This document shows positions 48,913 to 60,200 of a DNA stretch of 64,000 nucleotides, piece by piece (the first letter of the stretch is position 1; each line of letters opens with the position of its first letter). The translations under genes and the position numbers were made by a program. The notes beneath the pieces are model-generated. The model was not told the DNA's origin and did no database searches. It was given only the letters and a program-made list of their open reading frames with translations. Source of the stretch: Actinomadura montaniterrae (GTDB lineage Bacteria > Actinomycetota > Actinomycetes > Streptosporangiales > Streptosporangiaceae); NCBI RefSeq assembly GCF_008923365.1, contig NZ_WBMR01000002.1, forward strand, positions 59,959 through 123,958. Direction: 5' to 3'.

Positions 48913-49479
48913 TCAGGCCGGCCGGGCCGGGGGGCGGAGGCCGTCCATCAGGAGGTCCAGCAGGCGGCCGGCCCTGGCTTCGTGTTCGGGCCGGGGGGCC
49001 ACGGTGAAGATGCCGATGAGGGAGGCGGCGATGTCCTCGGCCGCGACGTCGGACCGGAGGTCGCCCGCCGCGCGGCCGGCGTCGAGGATCGCGGTGATGG
49101 CCGCCAGCAGCTCGCTCCGGGTCCGCGCGTGGGCGATCTCGCCCGACTCGATCATCGCGAGCAGCGTGTCGAGCATGCCGTTCTTGGCCGCGATCCAGTC
49201 CCCGAACAGGTCCATCCAGCGCCGCATCGCCGCGGCCGGGGCCAGCCGGCCGAGCAGGTCGCGGGCGCCGCTCGTCAGCCGCACGACCTGGTCCCGGTAG
49301 ACCGCGTCGACCAGCGACTCGCGGGTCGGGAAGTGCCGGTAGAGCGTGGCGATGCCGACTCCGGCCTCGCGGGCGATCGCGCGCATCGACGGCTCGCCGT
49401 CGGCCGACGCGAACACGCGGGTCGCCACCGCGAGCAACTGGTCGCGGTTCCGGGCGGCGTCCGCCCGCGGCGCGCGCAT
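48913..49479 (-). CDS. TetR family repressor
   Basis: A TetR regulator of about 188 residues: HTH at ~10-55 (QLLAVATRVFASADGEPSMR, then EAGVGIATLYRHFPTRESLV). I start it at ATG 49479 (MRAPRADAARNRD) after GAGG; a TTG at 49494 is an alternative. Its C-terminal domain contains DIAASLIGIFT. An inverted repeat and half-site lie between it and the divergent dehydrogenase gene, so it should repress both. It is also the nearest regulator to the cluster, though nothing shows it controls the cluster. Confidence 0.9.
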   Translation of the reverse strand: MRAPRADAARNRDQLLAVATRVFASADGEPSMRAIAREAGVGIATLYRHFPTRESLVDAVYRDQVVRLTSGARDLLGRLAPAAAMRRWMDLFGDWIAAKNGMLDTLLAMIESGEIAHARTRSELLAAITAILDAGRAAGDLRSDVAAEDIAASLIGIFTVAPRPEHEARAGRLLDLLMDGLRPPARPA

Positions 49480-49492
49480 CTCCGCCTCACTC

Positions 49493-49553
49493 AAAACGGA
49501 TCACGCTCCGGTTGTGTTACGGTCGTCCATGGAAACGGAGCATAGTCCGTTTC
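49493..49553. promoter_or_regulatory. AAACGGA operator of the TetR pair
   Basis: GAAACGGA (49532-49539) and TCCGTTTC (49546-49553) form a perfect 8-bp inverted repeat with a six-base spacer. A further half-site AAAACGGAT lies at 49493-49501 over the regulator's start. It lies upstream of the quinone-reductase-like gene start at 49590, as expected for a TetR operator. Confidence 0.75.
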
Positions 49554-49589
49554 GACGCGCTCCCTCGTTCCCCAAGGAGACAGGCGTAC

Positions 49590-50546
49590 ATGCAGGAACA
49601 GAGCGATCAACCGCCGGCGGGCAGGAGCAGGGCGGTCCGGCTCGATTCATTCGGCGGCCCCGACGTGCTCGACGTCCGCGAGGTTCCCGCTCCGCAGGCC
49701 GGCCCGGGACAGATCCGCGTGCGGGTCACCGCCGCCGGCCTGAACCCGATGGACTGGATCATGACCGCCGACGCGAACACCGCCGCCCGGTTCGGCCTGA
49801 GCCTCCCGGCCGGGTTCGGGACCGACTACGCGGGGCTGGTCGACCAGGTCGGTGACGGGGTGACCGGCTTCGCGCCCGGCGACCGGGTGTTCGGGGGCGC
49901 CCTCTCCCGCGCGGTCGCCGACTTCGTGGTGATCGACCCGGCCTCGGAGACCGCGGCGAACGAGGCCCACCACACTCCCGGCGGCGTCGACGACCGCACC
50001 GCCGCCACCCTCACGATCGCCGGCCGCACGGCATCCGCCGCCCTCGCGCTCGTCGACCCCGGCCCGGACGACACGGTGCTGATCGGCGGCGCGGCGGGCG
50101 GGGTCGGGGTGTTCGCCGTCCAGCTGGCCCGGATCGCGGGAGCGCGCGTCATCGGGACGGGATCGGCGGCATCGTCTGACTTCCTGCGCGACCTCGGGGC
50201 CGAGCCGGTCGCCTACGGCGACGGCCTGGCCGACCGGGTCCGATCCCTCGCACCCGGCGGTGTCACCGCCGCCATCGACCTGCACGGGACGGAGACGGTG
50301 CACGCCGCAAGGGAACTCGGCGTCGCGGACGGCCGCATCTGCACCATCGCCGCGCAAGTCGACGGCGTCCCGGCGGCCAACGGCGCGAACGCCGCCGCCG
50401 GCGCCCTGGAAGAGGTCGCCCGCCTGGTCGCGGCGGGCCGGCTCCGGGTGCCCATCGCGGCGAGCTTCCCGGTCGAGCAGATCCGCCGCGCGGCCGAACT
50501 CCAGGCCGGCCGCCACGTCCACGGCAAGGTCGTCATCGACCTCTAG
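49590..50546 (+). CDS. Zinc-independent NADPH:quinone reductase-like MDR protein
   Basis: The 318-residue medium-chain dehydrogenase/reductase has the GroES-like start VRLDSFGGPDVLDVREVPAP and AAGLNPMDW, then the NADPH motif GGAAGGVGVFAVQLARIAGA. It lacks the zinc-binding Cys cluster, so it belongs to the quinone oxidoreductase/enoyl reductase type that reduces alkenes or quinones. AAGGAGA lies nine bases before the ATG. It is the probable target of the divergent TetR and would detoxify electrophiles or quinones. Confidence 0.9.
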   Translation: MQEQSDQPPAGRSRAVRLDSFGGPDVLDVREVPAPQAGPGQIRVRVTAAGLNPMDWIMTADANTAARFGLSLPAGFGTDYAGLVDQVGDGVTGFAPGDRVFGGALSRAVADFVVIDPASETAANEAHHTPGGVDDRTAATLTIAGRTASAALALVDPGPDDTVLIGGAAGGVGVFAVQLARIAGARVIGTGSAASSDFLRDLGAEPVAYGDGLADRVRSLAPGGVTAAIDLHGTETVHAARELGVADGRICTIAAQVDGVPAANGANAAAGALEEVARLVAAGRLRVPIAASFPVEQIRRAAELQAGRHVHGKVVIDL

Positions 50547-50676
50547 ACGCCCGTCGCTGCCGGGGCATGGGCTTCGGGGAACTGCGGGTGTGCCGGTGAA
50601 TCCATTCTCAAGATCAGCTGGGCGCCCGACCCGCGGCAAGAGAGGCCGTCTGTGCTGCGGCAGCGCCCGAGATGAA

Positions 50677-51270
50677 TCATCCGGTCAAGGAGCGCAGGTA
50701 GGCCATAAGGGCCTTGCCGCGGGGAGAGAGGCGGTAGCCGATCTCCAGGCTTTCGGTGAGGCCGAGGGCCTTGAGGCGGCGGACGTCGGCCTTGAAAGGG
50801 AGTTTGTCGCGGTCCAGGCGTTCGGCCAGGTCCAGGGCGCGCAGGCCGGGATGTTCCTCGATGAGGCGGAGGACCTCGCGGGTCCAGGGGGCGCGGCGGC
50901 TGCGGGCGTCGACGGCGTCCAGGGCGGCTTTGAGATCGGCCAGTTCCTCGCCGGTCAGGTCGGCGTTCGCGGCCAACTCCGATCGGGGATCGGGGCCGCC
51001 GAGGTGGAGCATGACGCGGTGGTAGCCGCCCTGTTTGGTGCTCTTGGACAGGGCGGTGAGCAGTGCCGCGCGGTCTTGGAAGCCCGACCGCACGGCGTCC
51101 TCCTCGGTGATCTCCTCGGGGGTGACGGCCGTGACGGAGTCGATGACGACGATCCCCGCCCAGGTGCGCTGGGTGCTTCCCGCGCGGACCCGGGGCTCGG
51201 CCCACACCCGGAACACCCGGTCGATCCGCCCGCCCGCGATCCCCTCAAGGACCTCCCGCCTGAACAGCAT
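50677..51270 (-). CDS. ASCH-domain protein with winged-helix tail
   Basis: A 197-residue protein whose first ~110 residues follow the ASCH fold (MLFRREVLEGIAGGRIDRVF, RTWAGIVVIDSVTAV, MLHLGGPDPR). The last ~70 look like a winged helix (TREVLRLIEEHPGLRALDLA; FKADVRRLKALGLTESLEIG). ASCH is a PUA-related, RNA-binding-like fold. The combination is seen in actinobacteria and may be an RNA-linked regulator. It starts after GGGAGG. Confidence 0.78.
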   Translation of the reverse strand: MLFRREVLEGIAGGRIDRVFRVWAEPRVRAGSTQRTWAGIVVIDSVTAVTPEEITEEDAVRSGFQDRAALLTALSKSTKQGGYHRVMLHLGGPDPRSELAANADLTGEELADLKAALDAVDARSRRAPWTREVLRLIEEHPGLRALDLAERLDRDKLPFKADVRRLKALGLTESLEIGYRLSPRGKALMAYLRSLTG

Positions 51271-51399
51271 CGTTCCCTCCCGGGTGAAACGCCCTCGTGC
51301 TGCCTTCTTCCTAAGTACCTAAGAAAAGCACTCCCACCCGGGCGGGTGACCCAGCGACGTCCAACCGGCCTGATGCCAGCGCACGGGTATCGGCTGGGC

Positions 51400-51627
51400 T
51401 CAGATGAAGTGGGGCTTGTCGCGGCTGGTCAGGTCCAGCGCCACGTTTCCTGGCGTGCAGACCCTGAGCGTGGTGCCTCTGCGGATCCCCGCAGGCACTC
51501 GAAGAGTCACTCTCCGCCAGCTTCGTCTCCCGAGCCCGCTGGCTCGGCAGCGGCGGCAACGCTCGCGGGCCGCCCACGTGCTGCCCTGGCAGCGTCGGCA
51601 CGCCGAGCCATCACCTACCCCCTGCAC
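51400..51627 (-). CDS. DnaJ-like zinc-finger/C-terminal fragment protein
   Basis: A 75-residue frame with two CxxC pairs (CRRCQGS and CRRCRASG), then RRVTLRVPAGIRRGTTLRV and LDLTSRDKPHFI. That order matches the cysteine-rich and first C-terminal domain of DnaJ, without the J domain. It may be a stand-alone mini-chaperone or a fragment; the GTG start has no ribosome-binding site. The intervals 51271-51399 and 51628-51803 around it hold nothing I can assign. Confidence 0.4.
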   Translation of the reverse strand: MQGVGDGSACRRCQGSTWAARERCRRCRASGLGRRSWRRVTLRVPAGIRRGTTLRVCTPGNVALDLTSRDKPHFI

Positions 51628-51803
51628 TCGACGCCGATTTTATTTTTGGAAAGACTGATAAAGACCGTATGGCTCTGGAGCGACGTGTTCGACGGCCGCC
51701 GGACTCGACCGCGTCCTGGCAGAGCGGGCGCCTCGGGCACCTTCGGGGTTTGTCGGCCGATAGCCTGCACGTGTGCAGAAACCGGTGTCCGGGAGCGACC
51801 AGG

Positions 51804-52178
51804 ATGGCTGACGCCGAAGACGTTCGCCGGCTGGCGCTCGCGCTACCCCACGTGGTCGAGATCGACAGCGACGGCTTCGATTTCCGGGTCGGCGGCAAAG
51901 GGTTCGTCTGGTCCTACCCCGAGCGCAGGCCGGGGAAGCCGCGCGTCATCCGGACCGACATCGCCGTCCTGTACGTCGGGGACGAGGCCGAGAAGCAGGC
52001 GTTGCTGCTCGGTGAGCCGGAACGCTTCTTCACCACACCCGCCTACGACGGGATGCCGCTGGTCATGCTGTGGCTGGGCGAAGTGGACGTCGACCGCCTG
52101 GAAGAGCTCGTCACCGACGCCTGGCGCATGCGCGCACCGGACGCGCTCGCCGGCGACCTCGACGACGCAGCCGAGTAA
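51804..52178 (+). CDS. MmcQ/YjbR-like protein
   Basis: The 124-residue protein matches the YjbR fold: DVRRLALALPHVVEIDSDGF, then FVWSYPERRPGKPRV, and DGMPLVMLWLGEVDVDRLEELV. The fold binds nucleic acid in some members; function is unknown. The start ATG is preceded by GGGAGCGACCAGG. The nearby AT-rich DNA at 51632-51670 may contain its promoter. Confidence 0.85.
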   Translation: MADAEDVRRLALALPHVVEIDSDGFDFRVGGKGFVWSYPERRPGKPRVIRTDIAVLYVGDEAEKQALLLGEPERFFTTPAYDGMPLVMLWLGEVDVDRLEELVTDAWRMRAPDALAGDLDDAAE

Positions 52179-52567
52179 CCCAGCACACGTTCCTCGGCGG
52201 CGGTAGAGGGCACCCGCCGAGTCTGGCGGACATATGATCAAGAGTCCTTTATGTAATTACTTGTCGTATTTATCGAACAACGGAACAGGTCCCGCGCCGG
52301 CGAGGGGCGTTGGCGCGGGCCTGCACGAAACAAGCGGCTCGGCGGTCACGGCGACGTGACCGCACGTCAGGGCATGGTCTCCGTCCGGATCAGGCCGAAC
52401 CATTGCCCGGGGCGAGGCTCTCGTGTGAAGGTTGCTTGACCGTTGACTTCACTTTCATGATTTTTCAGCTTGACCGCGATTCCCGACCAATGACCGGTCA
52501 CCGCCTTCTGCCGCAAGAATGCTGAATCGTGTCGGGGAGTCGCACATATAGCCTCGGGGGCTTTCTG
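52179..52567. other. Intergenic region before the PLD-giant operon
   Basis: The 389-bp region includes an AT-rich tract (52238-52285, TATGTAATTACTTGTCGTAT and so on) and CTTGACCGTTGACTTCACTT near 52430-52460, which has a -35-like TTGAC with a second TTGAC nearby. It probably holds the promoter of the PLD-giant operon. No gene or recognised RNA is visible. Confidence 0.4.
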
Positions 52568-54202
52568 GTGGCCGATATCGACGCGCTGCTGAAGAAGTAC
52601 TTCGTCCAGCCCGAAGACACCGTTCCGCCTTCGCAGCCGCTCCCCGCGACGTTCAAGGGCTGCGAGGTCACCCCGCTGATCGACGGCACCACCTACTTCG
52701 ACGAGCTGAAGAAGCAGCTCGCCAAGCTGGGCGTGGGGTCGCCGGCCGAGAACGCCCAGCAGTTCATCTACATCGCCGGCTGGGACCTCCACCTGATGGG
52801 CGGCAAGATCCTCCCGGCGCCCGGCTCGTCCGGCACCTACACGCCGCTGGTCGAGCTGGCGAAACCCTTCTCGCTCGACGGGCCCGCGCTCCCGGACCAG
52901 CTGAACGACCTGCTCAAGGCCAAGGCGAGGGCCGGAGTCGACGTCCGGATCCTGGGCTGGGCCTCGTTCGCGATCATGGCCGACAACTACGTCCAGAGCA
53001 AAGGGGTGGAGCACGGGCTGGCGAACATCCGCAACGTCAACCTCGCCACCCTGACCGCCGTCATGGACCTGCGCACCGAACCCAAGCTCGCCGAGAAGGC
53101 CTGGGTGAACATCCTGACCCACTCCGCGGGCTCCGCCCATACCAAATTGGTGGTCCTCGGCAGCAGCACCAGCGCCATGGGCTTCACGGGCGGGATCGAC
53201 TTCGTGGGCGACCGCCACGGCTCCCAGCCGCACCCCGCCAAGCAGTGGCACGACGTGCAGGCGAAGGTCGAGGGCCCGGCGGTGCAGGCGATGTTCGACT
53301 TCTTCCGCGCCATGTGGAACGAGGTCAGGGGCCGGAAGGTGAAGCCCTTCCGCGTCGGCTTCGCCGGTCTCGACAGCCACACGCCCGGCTCCCCGGAGCT
53401 GGCGCCGCGCACCCTGGTGACCCCGTCGCAGGCCAAGCACCACGTCCAGTCCCTGCGCACCCTGCCGCAGTTCAACTACAAGAGCAGCAACCGGCTGCCC
53501 GAGAACGACAAGATCTCGTTCGCGCCGTCCGGCGTGTTCGAGGTCCGCACCGCCTGGCTCAAGGCGATCAAGGCCGCCGACCGCTACATCTACATCGAGG
53601 ACCAGGGGTTCTGGTCGATCGAGCTGATGAGCAGGCTGCACGACGCCGTCCAGGCCAAGCCCGACCTCAAGGTGATCCTGGTGGTCGGGGTCGCCGACCC
53701 GAACGACCCGGTCTTCCCGCCGTACGGTCTGGTCGCGCTGACCCAGGGCCTGCTGAAGGGGCTGACACCCGCGCAGCGCGGCCAGGTGGCGATGTTCACC
53801 CGCAACGTGATCGTCCATACCAAGTCCACCATCGTGGACGACCACTGGGCGATCATCGGGTCGGCCAACGCCTTCCGGCGCAGCCTCTACACCGACATCG
53901 AGCACTCGGTGGCCGTCCTCGACGAGGAGGACTCGCTGGTGCAGGTGTACCGGGTGGAGCTCTGGAGCGACTCGTTCGAGCTCCCCTTTGCCGACCAGCC
54001 GCTGATCGTCAATATCGACAAGGCGCTCAACGTCTGGAACCCCGCCTGGGGGACCCCCGGCAGCGGGGTCACCCTGCCCGCCGGCATCAAACCCGTGGTC
54101 CTGCCCACCGCGGAGAAGACGCTCACCGCGAACGAGCAGGAGAGATACGACATGTTCGCGGACGTCGACTCGCGCGACGAGTGGGGAGCGTGCTCGACAT
54201 GA
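52568..54202 (+). CDS. Phospholipase-D-fold protein
   Basis: A 544-residue protein with two HKD-type sites. The first reads HTKLVVLG at 191-198: His and Lys are kept but the final Asp is Gly. The second is full: HTKSTIVDD at 417-425 with GSAN at 431-434. A paired active site formed by both halves is the family rule, and the missing Asp may alter but need not abolish it. There is no signal peptide, so it should act inside the cell on phospholipid or another phosphodiester. I choose the GTG at 52568 after GGGGG; a GTG at 52529 would add 13 residues. Its stop overlaps the giant gene (ATGA), so the two are coupled. Confidence 0.8.
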   Translation: MADIDALLKKYFVQPEDTVPPSQPLPATFKGCEVTPLIDGTTYFDELKKQLAKLGVGSPAENAQQFIYIAGWDLHLMGGKILPAPGSSGTYTPLVELAKPFSLDGPALPDQLNDLLKAKARAGVDVRILGWASFAIMADNYVQSKGVEHGLANIRNVNLATLTAVMDLRTEPKLAEKAWVNILTHSAGSAHTKLVVLGSSTSAMGFTGGIDFVGDRHGSQPHPAKQWHDVQAKVEGPAVQAMFDFFRAMWNEVRGRKVKPFRVGFAGLDSHTPGSPELAPRTLVTPSQAKHHVQSLRTLPQFNYKSSNRLPENDKISFAPSGVFEVRTAWLKAIKAADRYIYIEDQGFWSIELMSRLHDAVQAKPDLKVILVVGVADPNDPVFPPYGLVALTQGLLKGLTPAQRGQVAMFTRNVIVHTKSTIVDDHWAIIGSANAFRRSLYTDIEHSVAVLDEEDSLVQVYRVELWSDSFELPFADQPLIVNIDKALNVWNPAWGTPGSGVTLPAGIKPVVLPTAEKTLTANEQERYDMFADVDSRDEWGACST

Positions 54203-57200
54203 CGATGTTCATCACCCTCAAGGACTACCTCGGCGAGAAGTGGCCGCCGTTCCTGCCCAAGCCTCCCGACCCCGCCGTCCTCTCCCACATCTGGATCGAG
54301 CCGCCGCAGTCGACGGAGGAGCCCGGCAAGGTCAACCTGCTGACCCGCCTGCTCCTGGAGCAGGACCTCGTCCTGGCGCTGCCCGGGATCGACGCGGTGA
54401 GCGTGGTGCTGCAGCGCGACACGAGCGGCTCCCCCGACTCCGAGGGCATCGGGCTGGAGCTCGACTTCGTCCCGAACACGGTGCTGCGCGTGACCGACGC
54501 GCCCGTGGCGCTGCGGTTCGCCCCGGCGCTGCTGCGCCCCATGCGCAAGGTGAGCACCGGCGGCGACGCCCGCTACGAGCCCGACCCCGGACGCCCGTTC
54601 GTCGAGTTCGCGGTGCCGAAGCTCAGCGGGACGGCCAGCAAGGACGGCCTCCAGTCCGACACGCCGCTCAACCTCGCGCTCCCCTACCCGGTGCAGATCG
54701 CCGGCACCGGAGTGGTGATCGACAGCGCGACGGTCGGCTTCCACCAGGCGGGCGGCAAGGTGTGCCTGGTGCTGCAGTGGAAGGAGGGCGCGCTCAGCAG
54801 GCTGCTCGGCCAGTTCGTCCCCAACCTGGGCGACCGCAGCCCGGCGGGCGAGCAGGACGTGACGCTGCGCCTGATCATCGGCTCCGGCGGCCTCGAAGAG
54901 GCGCGCCTGGACTGGCAGGCCGCCGCGTCCGGCGCCTCGTTCGCGCTCCCCGGACTCAGCGTGGGCGTCCCGGCGTCCAGCCGCTTCTCGCTGCTGCTGA
55001 TGCGCCAGGGCGCGGGCCTCGGCCGCGCGGCCTTCGTCGTCACCCTGCCCGGAACCGACCCGGTGACGGCGGGCAGCACGTTCGCGTGGGGCCGCGACGG
55101 CGACCGCGAGCTGCACAACGACGAGCCGCCCCAGCCGCCCGACAAGCCCCTGTTCGCCGTCTCCCTCAAACCGGCGGACGGCCCGCGCAGCCTGGTGCTG
55201 CTTGACGTCGCGCTCGGCACGCCGAAGCTGCCCGGCTTCTTCCAGCAGCTCACCACGCCGATCCCGCCGCTCGACCTCAACGACCCCGCGTCCCTGTGCA
55301 AGCCGGTGGTCTTCGACCCGGCCGACCTCGGGACGGGCTGGACCGCGCAGCTGAGCGTCAACCTCGACGCGGGCGGCGGGTTCACCCTGCCCTTCCTCAA
55401 GCAGGGCCAGGGCGGCGACTCGCAGTTCCTGCAGCTCTACACCACCACGCCGCTCACCAAGCTGCCGATCACGCTGCCGCAGGGCGAGGTGAGCTTCGAC
55501 ATCGGCGTGCGGGTGCGCGTCTTCAGCATCGGCTTCGACCTGCTGTGCCGGCTGACGTTCGACCTGGCCACCTTCGCCCTCAAGGTCGACCACGACCAGG
55601 GCATCCAGCTGCGCTCGACGGAGGCGGAGCGCCAGTTCCCCGACCTGTTCGGGATGCGCTGGCGGTTCCGGGGCAAGGACCTGGGCGACAAGACCTTCCA
55701 CTACTTCACCCTCGCCACCAAGGACTACCACTACCAGCTCCAGCAGCCGGACGGCGCGGTGCTGGAGCTGGACTTCACCCGTGCCAGCGAGGAGCCGATC
55801 ACCTTCAGCGTGCGGGACTTCGCCCTCACGCCCAAGGGCGTCAACCTCGCCGCCACCGTCACCGACCGTCCGGCCCGACTGAACGGCCTGCGCACGCGGT
55901 TCCGCTTCACCGACAGCGGCTTCGTCATCCGCGAGAACCGGATCGCCGACTTCTCCCTCGCCGGCTCCGGTCCGCTGCCGCCCGACCTTGTGGGCGACGC
56001 GACCGCCGACATCGCCCTGCAGTTCGCCCAGCGCGACGGCGGCAACCTGACCCTCGTGCAGGGCGCCGCGAACCTGCGCGGCGTCAAGCTGCTGGATTGC
56101 AAGGGCACGCGCTTCCAGTTCTCGGTGGACGCGCTCGGCCTGCGGTTCGTCGACGACGGCGCCTTCCACCTGTACTTCACCATCACCGGGTCCGCCCAGT
56201 TCGTGCTGGCGCCGGGCGATGACGCCGACGGGCCGCTGGGCCTGCTCGGCAAGATACGCATCGACCTCGTGCAGTGCCCGCTCACCGGCGACGCAAAGGT
56301 GATCGCCGAGCATGTGAAGTTCCTGGTCGAGCTGCCCAAGCCGGTCACGTTCAGCTTCCTCGGCTGCTTCGAGATGGAGCTGCGCGCGATCGGCTTCGTC
56401 CCGCAGTGCGAGTTCTTCGACGGCGACGGGGCCATGCAGGTGACCGGCCAGCTGAAGTTCGCGCAGGGCCCCGGCGACACGCCGGACTCGCGGCCCGACT
56501 ACCACGAGCTGTTCATCGGCCTCCCGGCGCCGGGCGAGCTCGTCCCGCGCATCCACTTCACGCGCCTGCCGGTGAACCTCGCCATCGGCGCGGCGTTCCG
56601 GCTCAGCGGCGTGGTCGACTTCGTGGACGAGCCCGACCAGACGGGGCTGGTCGGCGAGGGCGTGGTGCAGATCCACGGCCTGCCCACCATCGCGGCCAGC
56701 TTCGGGTTCCTGCGCGTGCGCCGCGGCCCCGGCTCGCCCTGGCTGCGGGCCTGGTTCCTCTACCTGGAGATCCGCCAGGTCAGCTTCATGATCCCGGTCG
56801 TCCAGATCTACCTGCGCGAGATCGGGATGGGCTTCGGCTACCGCTTCACCATCGCGTCGATCAAGGCCGCCGACGCCGAGAACGACGTGAAGAAGCTGCT
56901 GAAGACCCTGGAGGGCCTCTCGCGCACCCAGGGGGACCTGTCCAAGCGCGACCGCTGGGCGGTGGACCTGGAGGACGCGGGAGAGGACCCGCGCTGGACG
57001 ATCGTGCTGCGCGCGATGATCTCGCAGACCTCCGCCTCGGCGTCGCCGCTGCGCTACGAGGCGTTCGCCGAGGCCGACCTCGCCTGCGTCTTCCTCGTCG
57101 ACGCGATCATCGCGTTCCGCAGCGACCTGACCTTCTTCATGGCGGTGCGCGGCTGGTTCAACACCAACTACGCCGACTACGTCGACAACAAGGAGGGCGC

Positions 57201-60200
57201 CCGCGAGAACCCCATCCTCAGCGGCTTCGTGCTGCTCTCGCCGCGCCAGAAGCGCTTCCTGGCCCACATCTCCAAGCCGGAGGGCGGCAAGCCGGGCGTC
57301 CACCCGCCGCTGCCCGACTTCGTCCGGGACGCGATCGCCGGCAGCCGCTTCTCCGCCACCCTGCTGATCGAGCCGGGCCTGTTCCACTACGAGCTGGGCT
57401 GGCCCAACATGCTGCGCTGGCACACCACGCTCGGTCCGCTGGCCGTCGAGGTCGAGGGCGGGTTCATCTTCCGCGTCTCCACCACCGAGATGGTGCTCGG
57501 CACCAGCTTCCTCGCCCGCGGACGGCTCGACCTCAGCGCCGGCGTGGACCTCGGGCTCGTCGGCATGCGGATCACCGCCACCGCGCGGGTGGCCTTCGGG
57601 GCGCGCTACATCGGCGTGGTCGACTTCCGCGACCCGCTGAACGACTCGGCCGTCTACGGCGCGATCGGGCTGGAGGTGCAGGTCTCCTTCGCCATCGAGT
57701 TCTGGATCAAGATCCCGCTGGTGTTCACCACCATCCGGCTGTCGTTCGGCTTCAGCCTGGAGATCACCTTCAGCGCGGGCCTGGAGATCGGCGTCAAGGG
57801 GCTGAGCATTCCCGGCGTGCGCGGCACCGGCACCGTCGGCGTCTCCTGCTGCGGCCACAGCCTGCAGGCCACCGTCAAGATCGCCTTCGAGGAGGGGAAC
57901 GTCGAGGCGGCCCTCGACCGGACGAGGCAGTTCCTGTCCCTGGGGCTGGAGGCCACCGAGGTCGAGCCGGTACCGGGCACCGGCGGCGCGCTGGACGCCG
58001 CGCCGCGGTTCACGTCCGCGCTGGGCGCGCGCCGTGCCGCCCTGCCGCCGCGCGCCCTGGCGGCCGTGATCGGCGAGCGGGCGGCCGCACCGGTTCCCGA
58101 TGTGTTCCACGTGCCCGGCTACGTCCTGTTCGTTCTGCGGGACGCGCCGAGCTGGGACGCCGACCACCAGATCTACTTCGTCCTGCTGCCGCAGGCCGAA
58201 CGGCTGCACCGGGACGCGCAGGGACGGCTGGTCCCGGACGAGGACGGCTTCCCGATCACCGAGCCCGAGCTCGGATTCCTGCCGCCACCGCCCGCCGACG
58301 GCACCACGGTCGCCAAGGACTTCTCGCTGCGCGTCCCGAAGCCGGCGGCCGGAGAGAGCTACACCCTGCGGCACTTCGAGCCCCTGCCCACGCCCCAGTT
58401 CGTCGACGTGACCAGCGCGGTCACCGCCGGCGCCCCGATCACCTGGGCGGTGAACTGGGCCGCACGGATGTACACCGGCGGCTCGGCCGAGCGCCGCGTG
58501 GTGAACCCGACCACCGGCCAGGCGAGCGACCCCGCCCCCTTGCAGGACGGGCTCAGCCTGGCCCAGCACCTCGGCAACGCCTTCAAGCAGACCTACACCG
58601 GCGCGGGGGACACCGCGGTCGCGCACCCGGTCGGCGATCCCGGTGCGCTGCCCGGCTACCGCCCGCCCGTCAGCGACCCGCGCGTGCAGAACCCGTCCGA
58701 CAGCTCCTTCGAGGCGGCCGTCCGCGGAGCGTACGAGCAGTTCCGCGGCTCGCCCTTCCTCAAGCGCGACCCGCAGGAGCTCTACGAGCAGCTGCTGGAG
58801 GCCGCGTTCGACCCGAGCACGACGATCTACGCCGCCGACGGCGCCGCGCAGGACGGCGGCGACCCCGGCACGGTCGGCGCCGTCCAGGCCGACCAGCAGG
58901 CCCACCAGCTGCGCGGCGTGATCATCCACGACATCATCGCCGACCTGCGCGCCTTCCACGCCGAGCCCGACCCGGCCAGGCGCGCCGCGCTGGCCGCCGG
59001 GTCGCTGGCCTTCCAGATGGGCCTGGTGTTCGCGGTGCGCACCGCCGACGGCCGCCGTCCCGCCTGGCTCGACCAGGTGGCCACCGGCCTGGACGCCCAG
59101 CCGTCCATCAGCCAGCGCGAACGGCCCGACGCCACCGGCCCCGGCGCCGCCGGCCAGGACGTGCGGTCCTTCAACGTCGCCCAGACACGGTTCGACCTGT
59201 TCCCGCCCGAGTTCCAGCAGGTGCGGCAGTACAGCGACGCGAGCACCATCGCCCTGGCCTGGGACCTGAGCTGGCAGCGCCAGGCACCGCCGGGGGTCAG
59301 CCGCGTCCAGAACGACCCCGACCACCACCTGGCCCACTACCTGGTGCGCCGGCGCGCCCTGGACGGTGACGAGGCCGAGCGCACCACCACGGTGAAACCG
59401 GTCAAGGTGCTGCACCGCCACACCACCGACGTCGCCGCGGCCGGCCAGGTCACGCCGACCGACACCCTGTCGCAGCTCCAACCGCGCTTCCAGGTGGTCG
59501 ACCACTTCCCCGACACCGCCGCCGACCGCGCCGCGCTGCCGCGCGAGGGACGCGGCTACGTCTACACCATCACGCCGGTCGACTTCGCCGGCAACGCCGG
59601 ACGCCCGCTGACCCTCATCGCGACCCGCTACCCGTCCACGCCCCCGGCAGTGCCGGTGGACGGCGACCTCACCGTCAGCTACAGCATCGCCCCGTCCGAC
59701 CTGGCGCCGACCGGCGCGGTGACCCCGCAGGTGATGGAGCCGCGCCAGGTCCACGTCGAGTGGAGCGAGGCGGCCCGCCAGGACGGTCCGGCGGTGCCGA
59801 TCCGCACCTACCGGCTGGTCTTCCGCCGCGAGAGCACCGTCCCGATCGGCTCCTACGGCCTGGACAGCACCACCCAGCGCGGCCGCACCGCCGGGCTGCC
59901 CACCTCCAACGCCCGGCCGCTGCCCACCGACATCAAGATCGACCTCGACCATGTCTTCGGGCCGCCCGGTGCGCGCGCGGCGGTGGTCCCGGTCGCCGCG
60001 CTGCGGGACGCGGGCGTGCTGCCCGACGGCGCCTGGCGTCCCGAGGCGTGGCGGGTGTTCTTCCAGACGATCTGCGACCGGGACGTGCCGTCGGCCCTGG
60101 CGCCGGTGCAGCTCCTGCTCGCCGCCGAAGCGGTCGCCGCGCCGCCCGCCACGCCCGCGCCGACCGACCGCGTCGAGCACTCGGGCAACCCGCGCGAGGA

